DNA of 64,000 nucleotides from the NCBI GenBank assembly GCA_016714495.1, contig JADKDU010000001.1, forward strand, positions 124,001-188,000. The letters are read 5' to 3'. The notes beneath the pieces were generated by a model. It made no database searches, was not told the DNA's origin, and saw only the letters and a list, made by a program, of their open reading frames with translations. A program made the position numbers and the translations under genes. Within the stretch, counting starts at the first letter, position 1, and each line of letters starts with the position of its first letter. Origin of the DNA: Hyphomonadaceae bacterium (lineage in GTDB: Bacteria > Pseudomonadota > Alphaproteobacteria > Caulobacterales > Hyphomonadaceae). Below are positions 17,846 to 26,431 of the stretch, in pieces.

Positions 17846-19021
17846 ATGCACGCGCCGCCCGTGACTAAACTCGTCGACACGCGCGCCGCGATCGCCTTCC
17901 TGTTCCTCGGAAACGTCATGATCGGTTCGGGCGTCCTCGCCCCGGCGGCCATGATCAATTCCATGACGGCCGATCTTGGCGTCAGCACAGTCGCCATCGG
18001 AGCACTCATCGCCTGGGGCGCCGTCATCCTTTGCATTGGCGCGCCGGCCTTCGGATTCTTCACCAACCGCGTTGGCCGCCGCACGCTGCTGACGGCCTCG
18101 CTGGCCCTCTACACCGCGGGACATGCGGCTTCCGTGTTCGCGCCGGATTACCAGACCCTGATGATCACCCGTCTTCTGATGATCAGCGGCGCAGCAATCT
18201 TCACGCCACAGGCCGCCAGCGCCATCGCGCTGATGGCGCCGGATCATCGCCGCCCCAGCGCGGTTGCGACGGTGTTCATGGGCTGGGCCGTCGCCGGCGC
18301 GGTCGTTATTCCCTGCATGAGCATCTTTGCCGAAACGCTGGACTGGCGGATCATCTATGGCGTGCTTGCGGCCGGTTCGGCCCTTGCGGCCCTCGGTGTG
18401 TTCTCCGTCCTGCCCGGAAATCTCTACCCGGCGCGGTTGTCGCTGAGCGCATGGGGCGAGGTCGTCACGCGCCCCGCGATCCTGCTCCTGCTCGCGGCCA
18501 CATCGCTGCAAGTCATGGGTCAGTTCACGCTGTTTCCATATCTCGCCGCCGAACTCCGCCACTCTTCTGGCGCTGATCCATCCGCGATCGGGCTGGCGCT
18601 GGGACTTTACGGCGGCGCAGGTCTTCTCGGCTCGATTACCGCGGCAAGAACGGTCGGCTCCCTCGGCGCGCCGCGCACGCACTTTATCTGCCTGATCCTC
18701 ATGGCCATGGGCCTCGCCGCGTGGTCGGTGTTCTCCGGATCACTGGTGACGGCCATTGCCAGCGTGTTCGTCTGGGGTCTGGGCTTTGGCGCCGCCGTCG
18801 CCATGCAGCAGGCCCGCCTCATCTCCGTCGCGCCCACCCTCGCGTCCGCCTCCGTCGCGCTCAACACGTCGGTGCTCTATCTCGGCCAGGCTGGCGGCAC
18901 AGCTATCGGCGGCGAGCTGATCACCCGCAATGCGCACAACCTCATCGGCCCCGCCGGCGCCGCCTTCATGCTTACGGCCATCGTCGCATCAAGGTGGGCA
19001 TACAAGAAGTTTGGAGCCTAG
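17846..19021 (+). CDS. MFS transporter, DHA1-like
   Basis: A 391-residue protein with about 12 hydrophobic segments. Between TM2 and TM3 is GFFTNRVGRRTLL, the MFS loop motif (GxxxDRxGRR with Asp replaced by Asn). VFMGWAVAGAVVIPCMSIFA resembles motif C of drug:proton antiporters. It probably exports a small molecule driven by the proton gradient. It follows the lipid-anchored GST gene by 93 bases on the same strand and ends convergently, overlapping the RF3 gene by four bases. Confidence 0.87.
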   Translation: MHAPPVTKLVDTRAAIAFLFLGNVMIGSGVLAPAAMINSMTADLGVSTVAIGALIAWGAVILCIGAPAFGFFTNRVGRRTLLTASLALYTAGHAASVFAPDYQTLMITRLLMISGAAIFTPQAASAIALMAPDHRRPSAVATVFMGWAVAGAVVIPCMSIFAETLDWRIIYGVLAAGSALAALGVFSVLPGNLYPARLSLSAWGEVVTRPAILLLLAATSLQVMGQFTLFPYLAAELRHSSGADPSAIGLALGLYGGAGLLGSITAARTVGSLGAPRTHFICLILMAMGLAAWSVFSGSLVTAIASVFVWGLGFGAAVAMQQARLISVAPTLASASVALNTSVLYLGQAGGTAIGGELITRNAHNLIGPAGAAFMLTAIVASRWAYKKFGA

Positions 19022-20616
19022 ACCCGTTCCTTGGTCTTCGTGAACCGGATCGCCGGGTTCTTGTCGGAGACATAGCCGACATCCCATGCGTTCTTCGCGA
19101 GATAGACCGGCGCGCCATCAAGATCCTTGGCGACGGCGGAGCGGTTCGAGTCGAGGAACGCGCTGAGCTTCGCTGAATCATCGCTCGACAGCCAGCGCGC
19201 AGCGGCCCAAGGCGACGCCTCGAACAGCACTTCGAGATTGTTCTCCGTCGCGATGCGCTCGGCCATCACCTCGATCTGCAGCTGGCCGACGGCGCCGACG
19301 ATCATGTCCGATCCGATCTCCGGGGTGAAGAGCTGCGTCACGCCCTCTTCCGCCAACCCCTCCAGCGCCTTGCGCAGATGCTTCGATTTCATGGGGTCCT
19401 TGGTGCGCACGCGGCGCAGGATTTCCGGGGCGAAATTCGGAATGCCCTGGAACTGCACATTGCCGCTCTCCGACAGCGCGTCGCCCACACGCAGCGCGCC
19501 ATGGTTGGGAATGCCGATCACGTCGCCGCCGAACGCCTCGTCCGCAATCTCGCGATCCTGCGCCATGAACATCACCGGCGAGGTAATGCCGATCTGCTTG
19601 CCCGCCACCGTCTTCAGACGCATGCCGCGCTGGAACTTGCCCGAAACCATGCGGAAGAACGCAATCCGGTCGCGGTGGTTGGGGTCCATGTTCGCCTGAA
19701 TCTTGAACACGAAGCCTGTGACTTCCTTGTTCTCGGGCCCGACCTGCGCCGGCTGTCCCTTTACCTTGGCCTTCTGCACGCGCGGCGCCGGCGCTTCCTG
19801 CCAGATCGTATCCAGCAATTCCTTCACGCCGAAATGGCGCAGCGCCGATCCGAACACGACAGGCGTCATATGCCCTTCCCGATACGATTGGTGATCGTAT
19901 TCCTTGCACACGCCGGCGGCCATCTCCGCCTGCGCCTCAAGCTCGATCTGCTCGTCGGCGCTCATCATCTCGTCAAAGCGATCCGCGCCAACGCGCTCGG
20001 TCTTGAAGTCCACCGAGCCGTCATGCGCTACGATCCGCTGATATGTCACGAACTCGCCCGTGCGCAGATCCTTCATCCCCCGCAATCGCTCGCCGGAGCC
20101 TTGCGGCCAGTAGAGCGGCGAGGCCGACATCGCCAGCTTTTGCTCGATCTCGTCGAGCAACTGGAACGGATCCTGCGCCTCGCGGTCCATCTTGTTGATG
20201 TAGGTGATGATCGGAATGTCCCGCAACCGGCAGACCTCGAACAACTTCAGCGTCTGCGGCTCGATGCCCTTCGCGGCGTCCAGGACCATGATGGCCGAAT
20301 CCGCCGCCGTCAGCGTGCGATAGGTGTCTTCTGAGAAATCCTCGTGGCCCGGCGTATCCAGGAGGTTGAACACACAGTCCTGATACTCGAACGTCATCAC
20401 CGACGCCGAAACCGAGATGCCGCGATCGCGCTCGATCTTCATCCAGTCCGACATCGTGCGTCGCCGCTCGCCGCGCGCCTTCACAGCGCCGGCCATGCGG
20501 ATCGCGCCGCCCGCCAACAGCAGGTTCTCGGTCAGCGTCGTCTTGCCGGCGTCCGGGTGCGCGATGATCGCGAACGTGCGCCTGCGCGCGGCTTCTGCTT
20601 CAGGTGTAAGGGCCAT
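19018..20616 (-). CDS. prfC: peptide chain release factor 3
   Basis: A 532-residue translational GTPase. G1 is AHPDAGKTT (residues 19-27), switch II is DTPGHEDF, G4 is NKMD; a domain II beta-barrel (TGFVFKIQANMDPNHRDRIA) and the RF3-type C-terminus (FTPEIGSDMIVGAVGQLQIE) follow. GVTQLF and QLQIEVMAERI are typical of RF3 and separate it from EF-G. It recycles RF1/RF2 from the ribosome after termination. Start ATG 20616 is the canonical MALTPEAEAARRRTFAIIAH. Confidence 0.95.
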   Translation of the reverse strand: MALTPEAEAARRRTFAIIAHPDAGKTTLTENLLLAGGAIRMAGAVKARGERRRTMSDWMKIERDRGISVSASVMTFEYQDCVFNLLDTPGHEDFSEDTYRTLTAADSAIMVLDAAKGIEPQTLKLFEVCRLRDIPIITYINKMDREAQDPFQLLDEIEQKLAMSASPLYWPQGSGERLRGMKDLRTGEFVTYQRIVAHDGSVDFKTERVGADRFDEMMSADEQIELEAQAEMAAGVCKEYDHQSYREGHMTPVVFGSALRHFGVKELLDTIWQEAPAPRVQKAKVKGQPAQVGPENKEVTGFVFKIQANMDPNHRDRIAFFRMVSGKFQRGMRLKTVAGKQIGITSPVMFMAQDREIADEAFGGDVIGIPNHGALRVGDALSESGNVQFQGIPNFAPEILRRVRTKDPMKSKHLRKALEGLAEEGVTQLFTPEIGSDMIVGAVGQLQIEVMAERIATENNLEVLFEASPWAAARWLSSDDSAKLSAFLDSNRSAVAKDLDGAPVYLAKNAWDVGYVSDKNPAIRFTKTKERV

Positions 20617-20676
20617 GGGGCGGCCTGATACAGGGGTGCGCGGGAAACGTCCACACCGCCACACCGCCGCCCGATA

Positions 20677-21009
20677 TCAGACTTCCCGCACGCTCTCCGT
20701 CAGGAAATGCCGCCCCTCGCGGTCTTCGATCTCGATCACCCAGAGATCGCGATCCGCCTTCAACCGCTTCGCCACCAGCGCATCGACATCCGCCTCGTCC
20801 TCAGCCGCCAGCCGCTCGAACTCGGTTGGACCTTCCGGATTGAACGCCGGCGCATAAAGCTCCGCCTCGCCGCGGGCGCGGGTCACCTTGACCAGCACAT
20901 CTCCACGCTGCTCGTCCCCGCGATTGACGATCGTCGCGAAAGCCCCCGCGCCGTTCGCGCGGCGCAGCAGGGCCGAAACCCAGAGTTGAGCAGGAATCTC
21001 ACGCGGCAT
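20677..21009 (-). CDS. DUF1491 family protein
   Basis: A 110-residue protein with the family pattern: AQLWVSALLRRANGAGAFAT, then GDVLVKVTRARGEAELYAPA and a C-terminal DLWVIEIEDREGRHFLTE. DUF1491 proteins are small alphaproteobacterial proteins of unknown function. It lies 61 bases upstream of prfC on the same strand and may be co-transcribed with it. Confidence 0.85.
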   Translation of the reverse strand: MPREIPAQLWVSALLRRANGAGAFATIVNRGDEQRGDVLVKVTRARGEAELYAPAFNPEGPTEFERLAAEDEADVDALVAKRLKADRDLWVIEIEDREGRHFLTESVREV

Positions 21010-21096
21010 ACGCGCCCTTTACCACATTTTCCCCGGCTGGCGCCCCGATTGCTCACTGTCTGGCAAAACCGCGTAAACGATTTGGGCAGACCCCCG

Positions 21097-21249
21097 ATGC
21101 TCGCCGCCGCCCTCCTGATAGCGACCCAGCCCACTCCACAGGCCGAACGCCTTGGCGTCTGCATATTGGCCGCGATTTCCGGCGTGCTTGTGTGCGGCCT
21201 GATCTCCCTCGTAAAGGAAATGCGCGCGGAAACCTCCGCCCGCCCGTAA
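21097..21249 (+). CDS. possible one-TM small protein
   Basis: A 50-codon frame MLAAALLIATQPTPQAERLG continuing with a hydrophobic segment (VCILAAISGVLVCGLISLV) and a charged tail. No good ribosome site is present. It is the only candidate between the DUF1491 gene and 21286. Confidence 0.35.
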   Translation: MLAAALLIATQPTPQAERLGVCILAAISGVLVCGLISLVKEMRAETSARP

Positions 21250-21285
21250 ACCCCATCTTCAAACCGGCATGGCAGGGTCCGTCCC

Positions 21286-22185
21286 ATGTCGCGTCGCGCC
21301 TTAACCTTTGCCGTCCTCGGCCTGCTCGCCGCGCCCGCCGCGTCGGCCGACACCGCCGCCGTGCAGCGCACCTGGCTCGAGCGCGTGGCGATCAGCGCCG
21401 CCGACAAATCCTGCAACCTCTTCACCGTGGGCGAACGTCTCGCCCTCCAGTCCGGCATTTACCAGGCTGAGGGCGAACTCCTGCGCGCCAACAAGACCGC
21501 CGCCGAGATGGACAAACTCGCCACCGAAGTCTCGACCCACGCCCGCTCGCTCGGCTGCGCGCATCCCTCAGTCGTCGAAGTCGCCGCCACCGTCCGCTCG
21601 AGCTACCGCCAGTTCGCCAAGACCAGCTATCTCGACTACCCCGCCGCCCGTTCCACCTGGGGCGCCTCGCGCTCCGAACACGACAAGTGGGCCGTGAGCC
21701 AGACTGACAAGGCAACCAATGTCGTGCTCGGCCTGCGTCGCGTGAAGAACGACCTCCGCCTCGCTATCTCGATGCCCGCGAAAGGTATGGAGCCGTCCTC
21801 TGTGCAGCTTGTCCTTCGCGACCCCGGCAAGATGCCGGAGCCATGGCTCGGCTCCATCGCCGGCGCTACCAAGGAATTGTCCGCCCCGCCGCGCTCCATC
21901 GCGAAGATCGAATGGGCTGGCGAGATCAGGAAGGGCAAGGACGTCGTCGGCGACCCGATCTGGATCTTCTATTTCAACCCCGGCGCCATCACGCGCCTCG
22001 AAGCCCTCGACCCGCGCGAAGCCATGCGGCTCGATTTCGTGCCGTCGCAACGCTCCAAGAACCAGACCGTGAAGAGCGTATCCTTCGAAGTCGGCGACAT
22101 CCGCGCCGCGCACGCTTTCGCGCTCATCCCGCCGCCGGAATACGCGCCGGCGCCGGCTTCCGCCGCCGCCCCCGCCGCCCACTAG
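21286..22185 (+). CDS. exported hypothetical protein
   Basis: A 299-residue protein with a cleavable signal peptide (MSRRALTFAVLGLLAAPAAS, cleavage after ASA). The mature part has a helical N-terminal half with two Cys (KSCNLF and LGCAHP, possible disulfide) and a beta-rich C-terminal half (IAKIEWAGEIRKGKDVVGDP, IWIFYFNPGAITRLEALDPR, VKSVSFEVGDIRAAHAFALI). It ends in a Pro/Ala tail. I do not recognise the family; it is probably periplasmic. Confidence 0.7.
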   Translation: MSRRALTFAVLGLLAAPAASADTAAVQRTWLERVAISAADKSCNLFTVGERLALQSGIYQAEGELLRANKTAAEMDKLATEVSTHARSLGCAHPSVVEVAATVRSSYRQFAKTSYLDYPAARSTWGASRSEHDKWAVSQTDKATNVVLGLRRVKNDLRLAISMPAKGMEPSSVQLVLRDPGKMPEPWLGSIAGATKELSAPPRSIAKIEWAGEIRKGKDVVGDPIWIFYFNPGAITRLEALDPREAMRLDFVPSQRSKNQTVKSVSFEVGDIRAAHAFALIPPPEYAPAPASAAAPAAH

Positions 22186-22274
22186 CTGATTGCTCACTCG
22201 CCGCCCGCTGGGGTTGATCCGCGCGATAAGATCGTCCAGTCTCTTTTTGTCCGCACTCGCGCGTGAGCCCAATC

Positions 22275-22469
22275 ATGGCCGACATCGTCAACCTCAACGA
22301 CCGTCGCAAGCGCAAGGCGCGTGAGGAGCGCGAAACCGAAGCCGCCGCCAAGCGCATTATGTTCGGCCGCACCAAGGGCGAGAAGAAGCGCGACGATGTC
22401 CAGAAGTCCGCCGAAATCCGCAAGCTGGACGGCGCCAAACGCGACGGCGACAACGAAAAGAAGCGCTAG
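22275..22469 (+). CDS. DUF4169 family small basic protein
   Basis: A 64-residue, highly charged protein: MADIVNLNDRRKRKAREERE followed by AAKRIMFGRTKGEKKRDDVQ and KLDGAKRDGDNEKKR. This is the DUF4169 pattern (VVNLRxxRKxxxRxxxExxAxxNRxxFGRTKxE), found in Alphaproteobacteria, often beside DUF1491-like or other small genes. Function unknown. ATG 22275 is chosen as the family start. Confidence 0.82.
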   Translation: MADIVNLNDRRKRKAREERETEAAAKRIMFGRTKGEKKRDDVQKSAEIRKLDGAKRDGDNEKKR

Positions 22470-22489
22470 CGGCGATAGGTCCGTTTCAG

Positions 22490-23173
22490 TTACGCCGGCC
22501 CCTTCGGTCCCACGCTCAGCGCCAGTATGCGGCTGATCTCGCGCACCGGGCGCTTGCTGTCCTTGCGCCACTGGTTGAATGCCGCCTGCACCGCAGCAAG
22601 ATCCTTCTTGCTCGTCGGTTCTTTCGTCACCACACCTTCGCGGATCAGCGCCTTCACCACATCGCCCGACAGAATGAAGGCATCCCAGCCTTCAAAACGC
22701 AGGAAGTACTGGCACGTCGCCCCGCCCATCCGCGACGCGTTCTTCTTGAGGTAATCCATGAGCCCGACCTGATCCGTGTCCGGCCAATCTGTGAGGAATT
22801 TCGCGAACGAGCCGTGCCCCTTCGCAGTCGCGACAACAAAGCGGGCATTCTCGATCGTGGCCATGATCTTGGCTCCGTTGCGCACGATCCGCGCATCCTT
22901 CAACAGCGCATCCACCTTCTCATCGCCGTAAGCTGCAACCTTCTTCGGCTCGAACTTGTCGAACGCCGCTTCGAAGCCCGGCCACTTCTTCTCGATAACT
23001 TCCCAGGAAAAGCCCGACGAAAACACGGCCTTGGCCATAGCGGCGAGCAGCCGGGCATCCTTCTTGCTCGCGATGTCGGTATCAACCTGCCAATGCCGCA
23101 GCGCAGCAGAAATTCCCTTGGGTCCGCCATGATGTTTCCCCGCGAGCGCCTCGATCTGGCCGAACGATTTCAT
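22490..23173 (-). CDS. DNA-3-methyladenine glycosylase I-like
   Basis: A 227-residue protein of the HhH-GPD/Tag superfamily, in the divergent alphaproteobacterial form. Start MKSFGQIEALAGKHHGGPKG matches that group. FSSGFSWEVIEKKWPGFEAA is the family segment with W-x-VIExKWPxF; RIVRNGAKI and the HhH region (LLKDARIVRNGAKIMATIEN) follow, then GGATCQYFLRFEGWDAFILS and SKKDLAAVQAAFNQWRKDSK. The enzyme removes 3-methyladenine from alkylated DNA in base excision repair. The Tag zinc-binding Cys/His set is not evident, so activity should not be assumed. Confidence 0.8.
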   Translation of the reverse strand: MKSFGQIEALAGKHHGGPKGISAALRHWQVDTDIASKKDARLLAAMAKAVFSSGFSWEVIEKKWPGFEAAFDKFEPKKVAAYGDEKVDALLKDARIVRNGAKIMATIENARFVVATAKGHGSFAKFLTDWPDTDQVGLMDYLKKNASRMGGATCQYFLRFEGWDAFILSGDVVKALIREGVVTKEPTSKKDLAAVQAAFNQWRKDSKRPVREISRILALSVGPKGPA

Positions 23174-23212
23174 AAGAATTCTCGCGTAAGACTGGCGCCA
23201 GAGGCAGATCGC

Positions 23213-23329
23213 ATGATGCGCATCCGGACCATCCCGACAAGCGTGACGCTCCTTATGCTGGCGATCATCCTCGCCGCCCCGATCGTCACCAACGCTTTCC
23301 TCGCCATGACGCACAGCGCGAACGGCTAG
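23213..23329 (+). CDS. possible small one-TM peptide
   Basis: A 38-codon frame: MMRIRTIPTSVTLLMLAIIL then a short hydrophobic continuation and a polar tail. GAGG lies eight bases upstream, and the frame has an inside-positive N-terminus and a single membrane segment. It starts 40 bases from the divergent glycosylase start. Confidence 0.4.
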   Translation: MMRIRTIPTSVTLLMLAIILAAPIVTNAFLAMTHSANG

Positions 23330-23477
23330 ACGAGTCGAAGAATTTTGGGATGGAGCTGTCCCGGATTTGCAGGACGGCCGAAATCCTTCATCTACGAAAT
23401 CAAAGCGCTGCCTCTAATTTTGTAGGACCGCGCCCGCCCGAATCTACCGGTTCCCGGACGCGGGTATAATCGCGTCC

Positions 23478-23897
23478 ATGACGCCGGCACGATCACGCGC
23501 AAGCGAGATCGCCTCTCCATCGCTCCGCCAGATCTGGCTGGCCGCGATGCTCGGCGCGTTTGTCGAGCTGATGCACAAGGTCGTTGCGATTCTTCGGATG
23601 AAACCCCTCCGCTCGTTCCGTGACTGGCACACGGAAACGGCGGAGGCGTCTCTGCCCAAAGAAAAGACCGACACCCTCAAGGAAACAAACGCTGTCCCGC
23701 AAGACAGCCCGAAAACCCTCATGCTGAGGAGCGCATCCAAGCTGTGCGTCTCAAAGCACCGCCGCGTGCGCACCGGATCAAGAGACAAGTATGGAGCGGA
23801 CCTTCGGTCCGCATTTCCCGGGGAAGAAGTGGGTGAGGAGCGGCGCCGTAGGCGAGAATTGGTCCAGGGGGACCAATTCGAACGGCGTAAGCCCTGA
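23478..23897 (+). CDS. possible small protein running into a repeat region
   Basis: The first about 80 codons (MTPARSRASEIASPSLRQIW, then LAAMLGAFVELMHKVVAILR and MKPLRSFRDWHTETAEASLP) look like protein with a hydrophobic helix and a charged tail. From about 23716 the frame passes through a dispersed repeat and hairpins, so the C-terminus is doubtful. A TATAAT-like box sits at 23464-23469, only eight bases before the ATG, which would require a leaderless message. Confidence 0.35.
   Translation: MTPARSRASEIASPSLRQIWLAAMLGAFVELMHKVVAILRMKPLRSFRDWHTETAEASLPKEKTDTLKETNAVPQDSPKTLMLRSASKLCVSKHRRVRTGSRDKYGADLRSAFPGEEVGEERRRRRELVQGDQFERRKP
23716..23758. repeat. short dispersed repeat, copy A
   Basis: CCTCATGCTGAGGAGC at 23717-23732 followed by GTCTCAAAGCA at 23748-23758. 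A related element lies at 54910-54949 (CCTCGTCCTGAAGGAGCC ... GTCTCGAAGGAT). Both are intergenic. Confidence 0.5.
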
Positions 23898-24011
23898 GCC
23901 ATGCGAAGGGCCTCCAGTCCTCTTGAATAGACAAGCGCACCAAGCGCTCAAAATCCCCTCGCGGCATTCTGGACCCCGCCTTCGCGGGGAACATGGCGGA
24001 TAGAATCCGCC
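23796..24011. repeat. array of four perfect hairpins in an 835-base gap
   Basis: Four short inverted repeats follow one another: GCGGACC-TTC-GGTCCGC (23796-23812), GAATTGGTCC-AGGG-GGACCAATTC (23856-23879), CCCCGC-CTTC-GCGGGG (23974-23989) and GGCGGAT-AGA-ATCCGCC (23995-24011). The rest of the gap up to the reductase start (24165) shows no further gene. Confidence 0.55.
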
Positions 24012-24164
24012 ACAGCCTGATCTCAGGCCAACCCAAACCCACCAACCCGCCCACCCCCGAGAACGCGCCATTTTGTCCAATCCTCAAGCCTCACCGCAGC
24101 CCGCCTGCATTGACGATCTCGCGCCCAGCGCCGACATGTGAGCCCACACTCACAGGGATCCTCC

Positions 24165-25277
24165 ATGACCGATGTCGCCCCGCTTTTCCGCCCGTTCACG
24201 CTTCGCGGCATGGAGCTGAAGAACCGGATCGTGATGGCCCCGATGACCCGGTCCCGCTCCCCCGGCGCTTTCCCGAACGCCGAAAATGTCGGCTATTACC
24301 AGCGTCGCGCCGCCAGCGAGGTCGGCCTGATCCTGTCGGAAGGCACGCTCACCCGCCGCAAGGGCGCCTCGAACGACGCCAACATCCCACTGTTCTGGGG
24401 CGAGGAGGCGTTGGCCGGCTGGAAGAAGGTCATCGACGCCGTCCACGCCGCCGGCGGCAAGATGGGTCCGCAAATCTGGCACCAGGGCATGAGCCGCAAG
24501 CCCGGCACCGGCCACTTCCCTGACGCTCCTTCTGACGGTCCTTCGGGCATCACCCTCATGGGCAAAAAGATCGCCGATGAACCCACTGAAGCCGACGTGA
24601 TCGACATGGCGCAGGCCTATGCCGACGCCGCCGCCGACGCCAAGCGCCTCGGTTTCGACTGCATCGAGCTCCACGGCGCCCACGCCTACCTGATCGACGA
24701 ATTCTTCTGGTCCGTCACCAACCAGCGCACCGACCGCTTCGGCGGCCCGAAGCTTGAACAGCGCGCCGAATTCGCCGCCGAAGCCATTCGCCGCTGCCGC
24801 GCCGCCATCGGCGACCTGCCGATGATCATCCGCATCTCGCAGTGGAAGTCGGTCGACTACAACGCCAAGCTCGCAACCACGCCGCACGAAATGGAAGCCT
24901 GGGTCCGCGTCCTGATCGACGCCGGCGTCGATGCGATCCATTGCTCGCAGCGCCGCATCCTCGAACCGGAATTCCCTGACGTTGACGGACCCAACGGCCT
25001 CAACTTCGCCGGCTGGGTCAAGAAGCTCACCGGCATCCCGACCATCGCTGTCGGCTCCGTCGGCCTCTCCTCCGAATTCACCGGCGCCTTCCGCGGCGAG
25101 GGCTCTGCAGCGGGCAAGTTCGATGAAACCATCGAACGCCTCGACCGCGGCGAGTTCGATCTTGTCGCCGTCGGCCGCGCCATCCTGCAGGATCCCGAAT
25201 GGGTGCTGAAGGTCAAAGCCAATCGCTTCGAAGACCTACGCGATTATGATGCGGCGGCCTTGCAGACTTATTACTAA
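24165..25277 (+). CDS. NADH:flavin oxidoreductase, Old Yellow Enzyme family
   Basis: A 370-residue FMN-dependent TIM-barrel. LFRPFTLRGMELKNRIVMAP and MTRSRSPGAF form the FMN-binding start; QIWHQGMSRKP is the Q-x-x-HxG segment; FDCIELHGAHAYLIDEFFWS with TNQRTDRFGG gives the substrate-binding His/Asn-like pair (HGAH) and the NxRxDxYGG signature. The C-terminal EFDLVAVGRAILQDPEWVLK is the phosphate-binding region. Such enzymes reduce activated alkenes with NAD(P)H. SQRRILEPEF near residue 265 differs from the usual S-x-RxxxPxF. Confidence 0.9.
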   Translation: MTDVAPLFRPFTLRGMELKNRIVMAPMTRSRSPGAFPNAENVGYYQRRAASEVGLILSEGTLTRRKGASNDANIPLFWGEEALAGWKKVIDAVHAAGGKMGPQIWHQGMSRKPGTGHFPDAPSDGPSGITLMGKKIADEPTEADVIDMAQAYADAAADAKRLGFDCIELHGAHAYLIDEFFWSVTNQRTDRFGGPKLEQRAEFAAEAIRRCRAAIGDLPMIIRISQWKSVDYNAKLATTPHEMEAWVRVLIDAGVDAIHCSQRRILEPEFPDVDGPNGLNFAGWVKKLTGIPTIAVGSVGLSSEFTGAFRGEGSAAGKFDETIERLDRGEFDLVAVGRAILQDPEWVLKVKANRFEDLRDYDAAALQTYY

Positions 25278-25382
25278 CCCTGCTCAACTCCTTCACCAAT
25301 CCGATAAATTTCACGGGTTCCTGATAACCGTGTCTCAATGCGATTGCGTCAGTCTGTCCCGAGGTCTGCCTTGGGGAAGAGC

Positions 25383-26429
25383 ATGAGCTTTGGAAAGCGT
25401 GGCGCGGGCGAGGGGCATCCTGCGCGCAGTCTCCTGCCGCCGCCTCCGATCGAGGAAGCGGGCGCGCCCGTCGCGCGGATGAAGGTTGCGAACGCAGGCG
25501 GCATCGATAAGGGCTTCATCGCCTTGGCAGCCGGCGTGGTCATCGTCTCAGCTGGCGCCGCGCTCGCCGCCCCTTCCGTGCTCGACATGTTCGGCTCACA
25601 GCAGGTCCGACCGATCGAGATCGTCGTCGCCGGCCTTGACCGCAATCAGGCAAAAGTTGCGCTTGTTCGCGAAGCCTTCCCCGATGGCGAAGGCCGCGCC
25701 TTTATGTCGGCGTTGCAAACGAATTTCCCAACCGATCACGACCGGCTCCTCGACGTGCTCGCGGACGAAGCCATGGATGGCGGCGACCGTGACGCCCTGC
25801 TTCAAGAAGTCGGCAGATGGTCTGTCGAGTTCGTCGTGCCGAACCTTTCTGCCATTGGCCGTTCAGGCGCCGATGGCTTCGATGAGCTGCTCAACATTGG
25901 CGGCGATGCGCTGGCCATGGTCGAAAAGACCGCAGGCTGCACCGCCGACAAACTCGAAGCCTTTGTCAGCAATCCGACCAATCTCGCCAGCGCGATGTCA
26001 TATGGCTCGGATAGTTACAAGTTCAGCATGCAAACCAGCGCAAAGCTCGTGAACCTCGCCGCCAGGGGCCGCGGTGCGCCTCCGGTGTCCGCAGAGTTCC
26101 GGCGCGAGGACGAGCAAGCGGTGATGACGGCCGTCATGGGCTTGATGATGGACGAACAGATCATGGGCCTGATGTCGGCCAACGGCCGCGGGAATTTCGA
26201 GGGCAATCAGCAGGCCCTCCGCAAGATCGACATCTGCAAGATGGGTCGTTCGATCATCTACAAGCTGAAACGCCTGCCCTTTGGCACGAAGGAACGCATG
26301 CTCGCCATGAGCACGCAGGGTCTCGACAAGATGCCCGCCGGCGTCATGCAGCAGATGATGTCAGGCAGAGGCGGAAGCTTCCCCGGCATGTCGGGCATGT
26401 CGGCGCTTCCGTCGGGCTTCCCAGACTAG
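25383..26429 (+). CDS. membrane-anchored hypothetical protein
   Basis: A 348-residue protein with a cytoplasmic N-terminus (about 40 residues, Pro-rich SLLPPPPIEE) and one membrane segment (GFIALAAGVVIVSAGAALAA). The periplasmic part is helical, with two Cys (TAGCTADKL and DICKMGRSI) and a Met/Gly/Ser-rich tail (MQQMMSGRGGSFPGMSGMSA). GGGGAAGAG directly upstream supports ATG 25383. No known family; it ends three bases before the stop of the convergent TIR-MORN gene. Confidence 0.7.
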   Translation: MSFGKRGAGEGHPARSLLPPPPIEEAGAPVARMKVANAGGIDKGFIALAAGVVIVSAGAALAAPSVLDMFGSQQVRPIEIVVAGLDRNQAKVALVREAFPDGEGRAFMSALQTNFPTDHDRLLDVLADEAMDGGDRDALLQEVGRWSVEFVVPNLSAIGRSGADGFDELLNIGGDALAMVEKTAGCTADKLEAFVSNPTNLASAMSYGSDSYKFSMQTSAKLVNLAARGRGAPPVSAEFRREDEQAVMTAVMGLMMDEQIMGLMSANGRGNFEGNQQALRKIDICKMGRSIIYKLKRLPFGTKERMLAMSTQGLDKMPAGVMQQMMSGRGGSFPGMSGMSALPSGFPD

Positions 26430-26431
26430 AC

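Noticed and set aside
24165..25277. Reductase as part of the hairpin-array region or a mobile element
   Set aside because: No transposase, integrase or flanking repeats; the gene is a normal OYE-family reductase.
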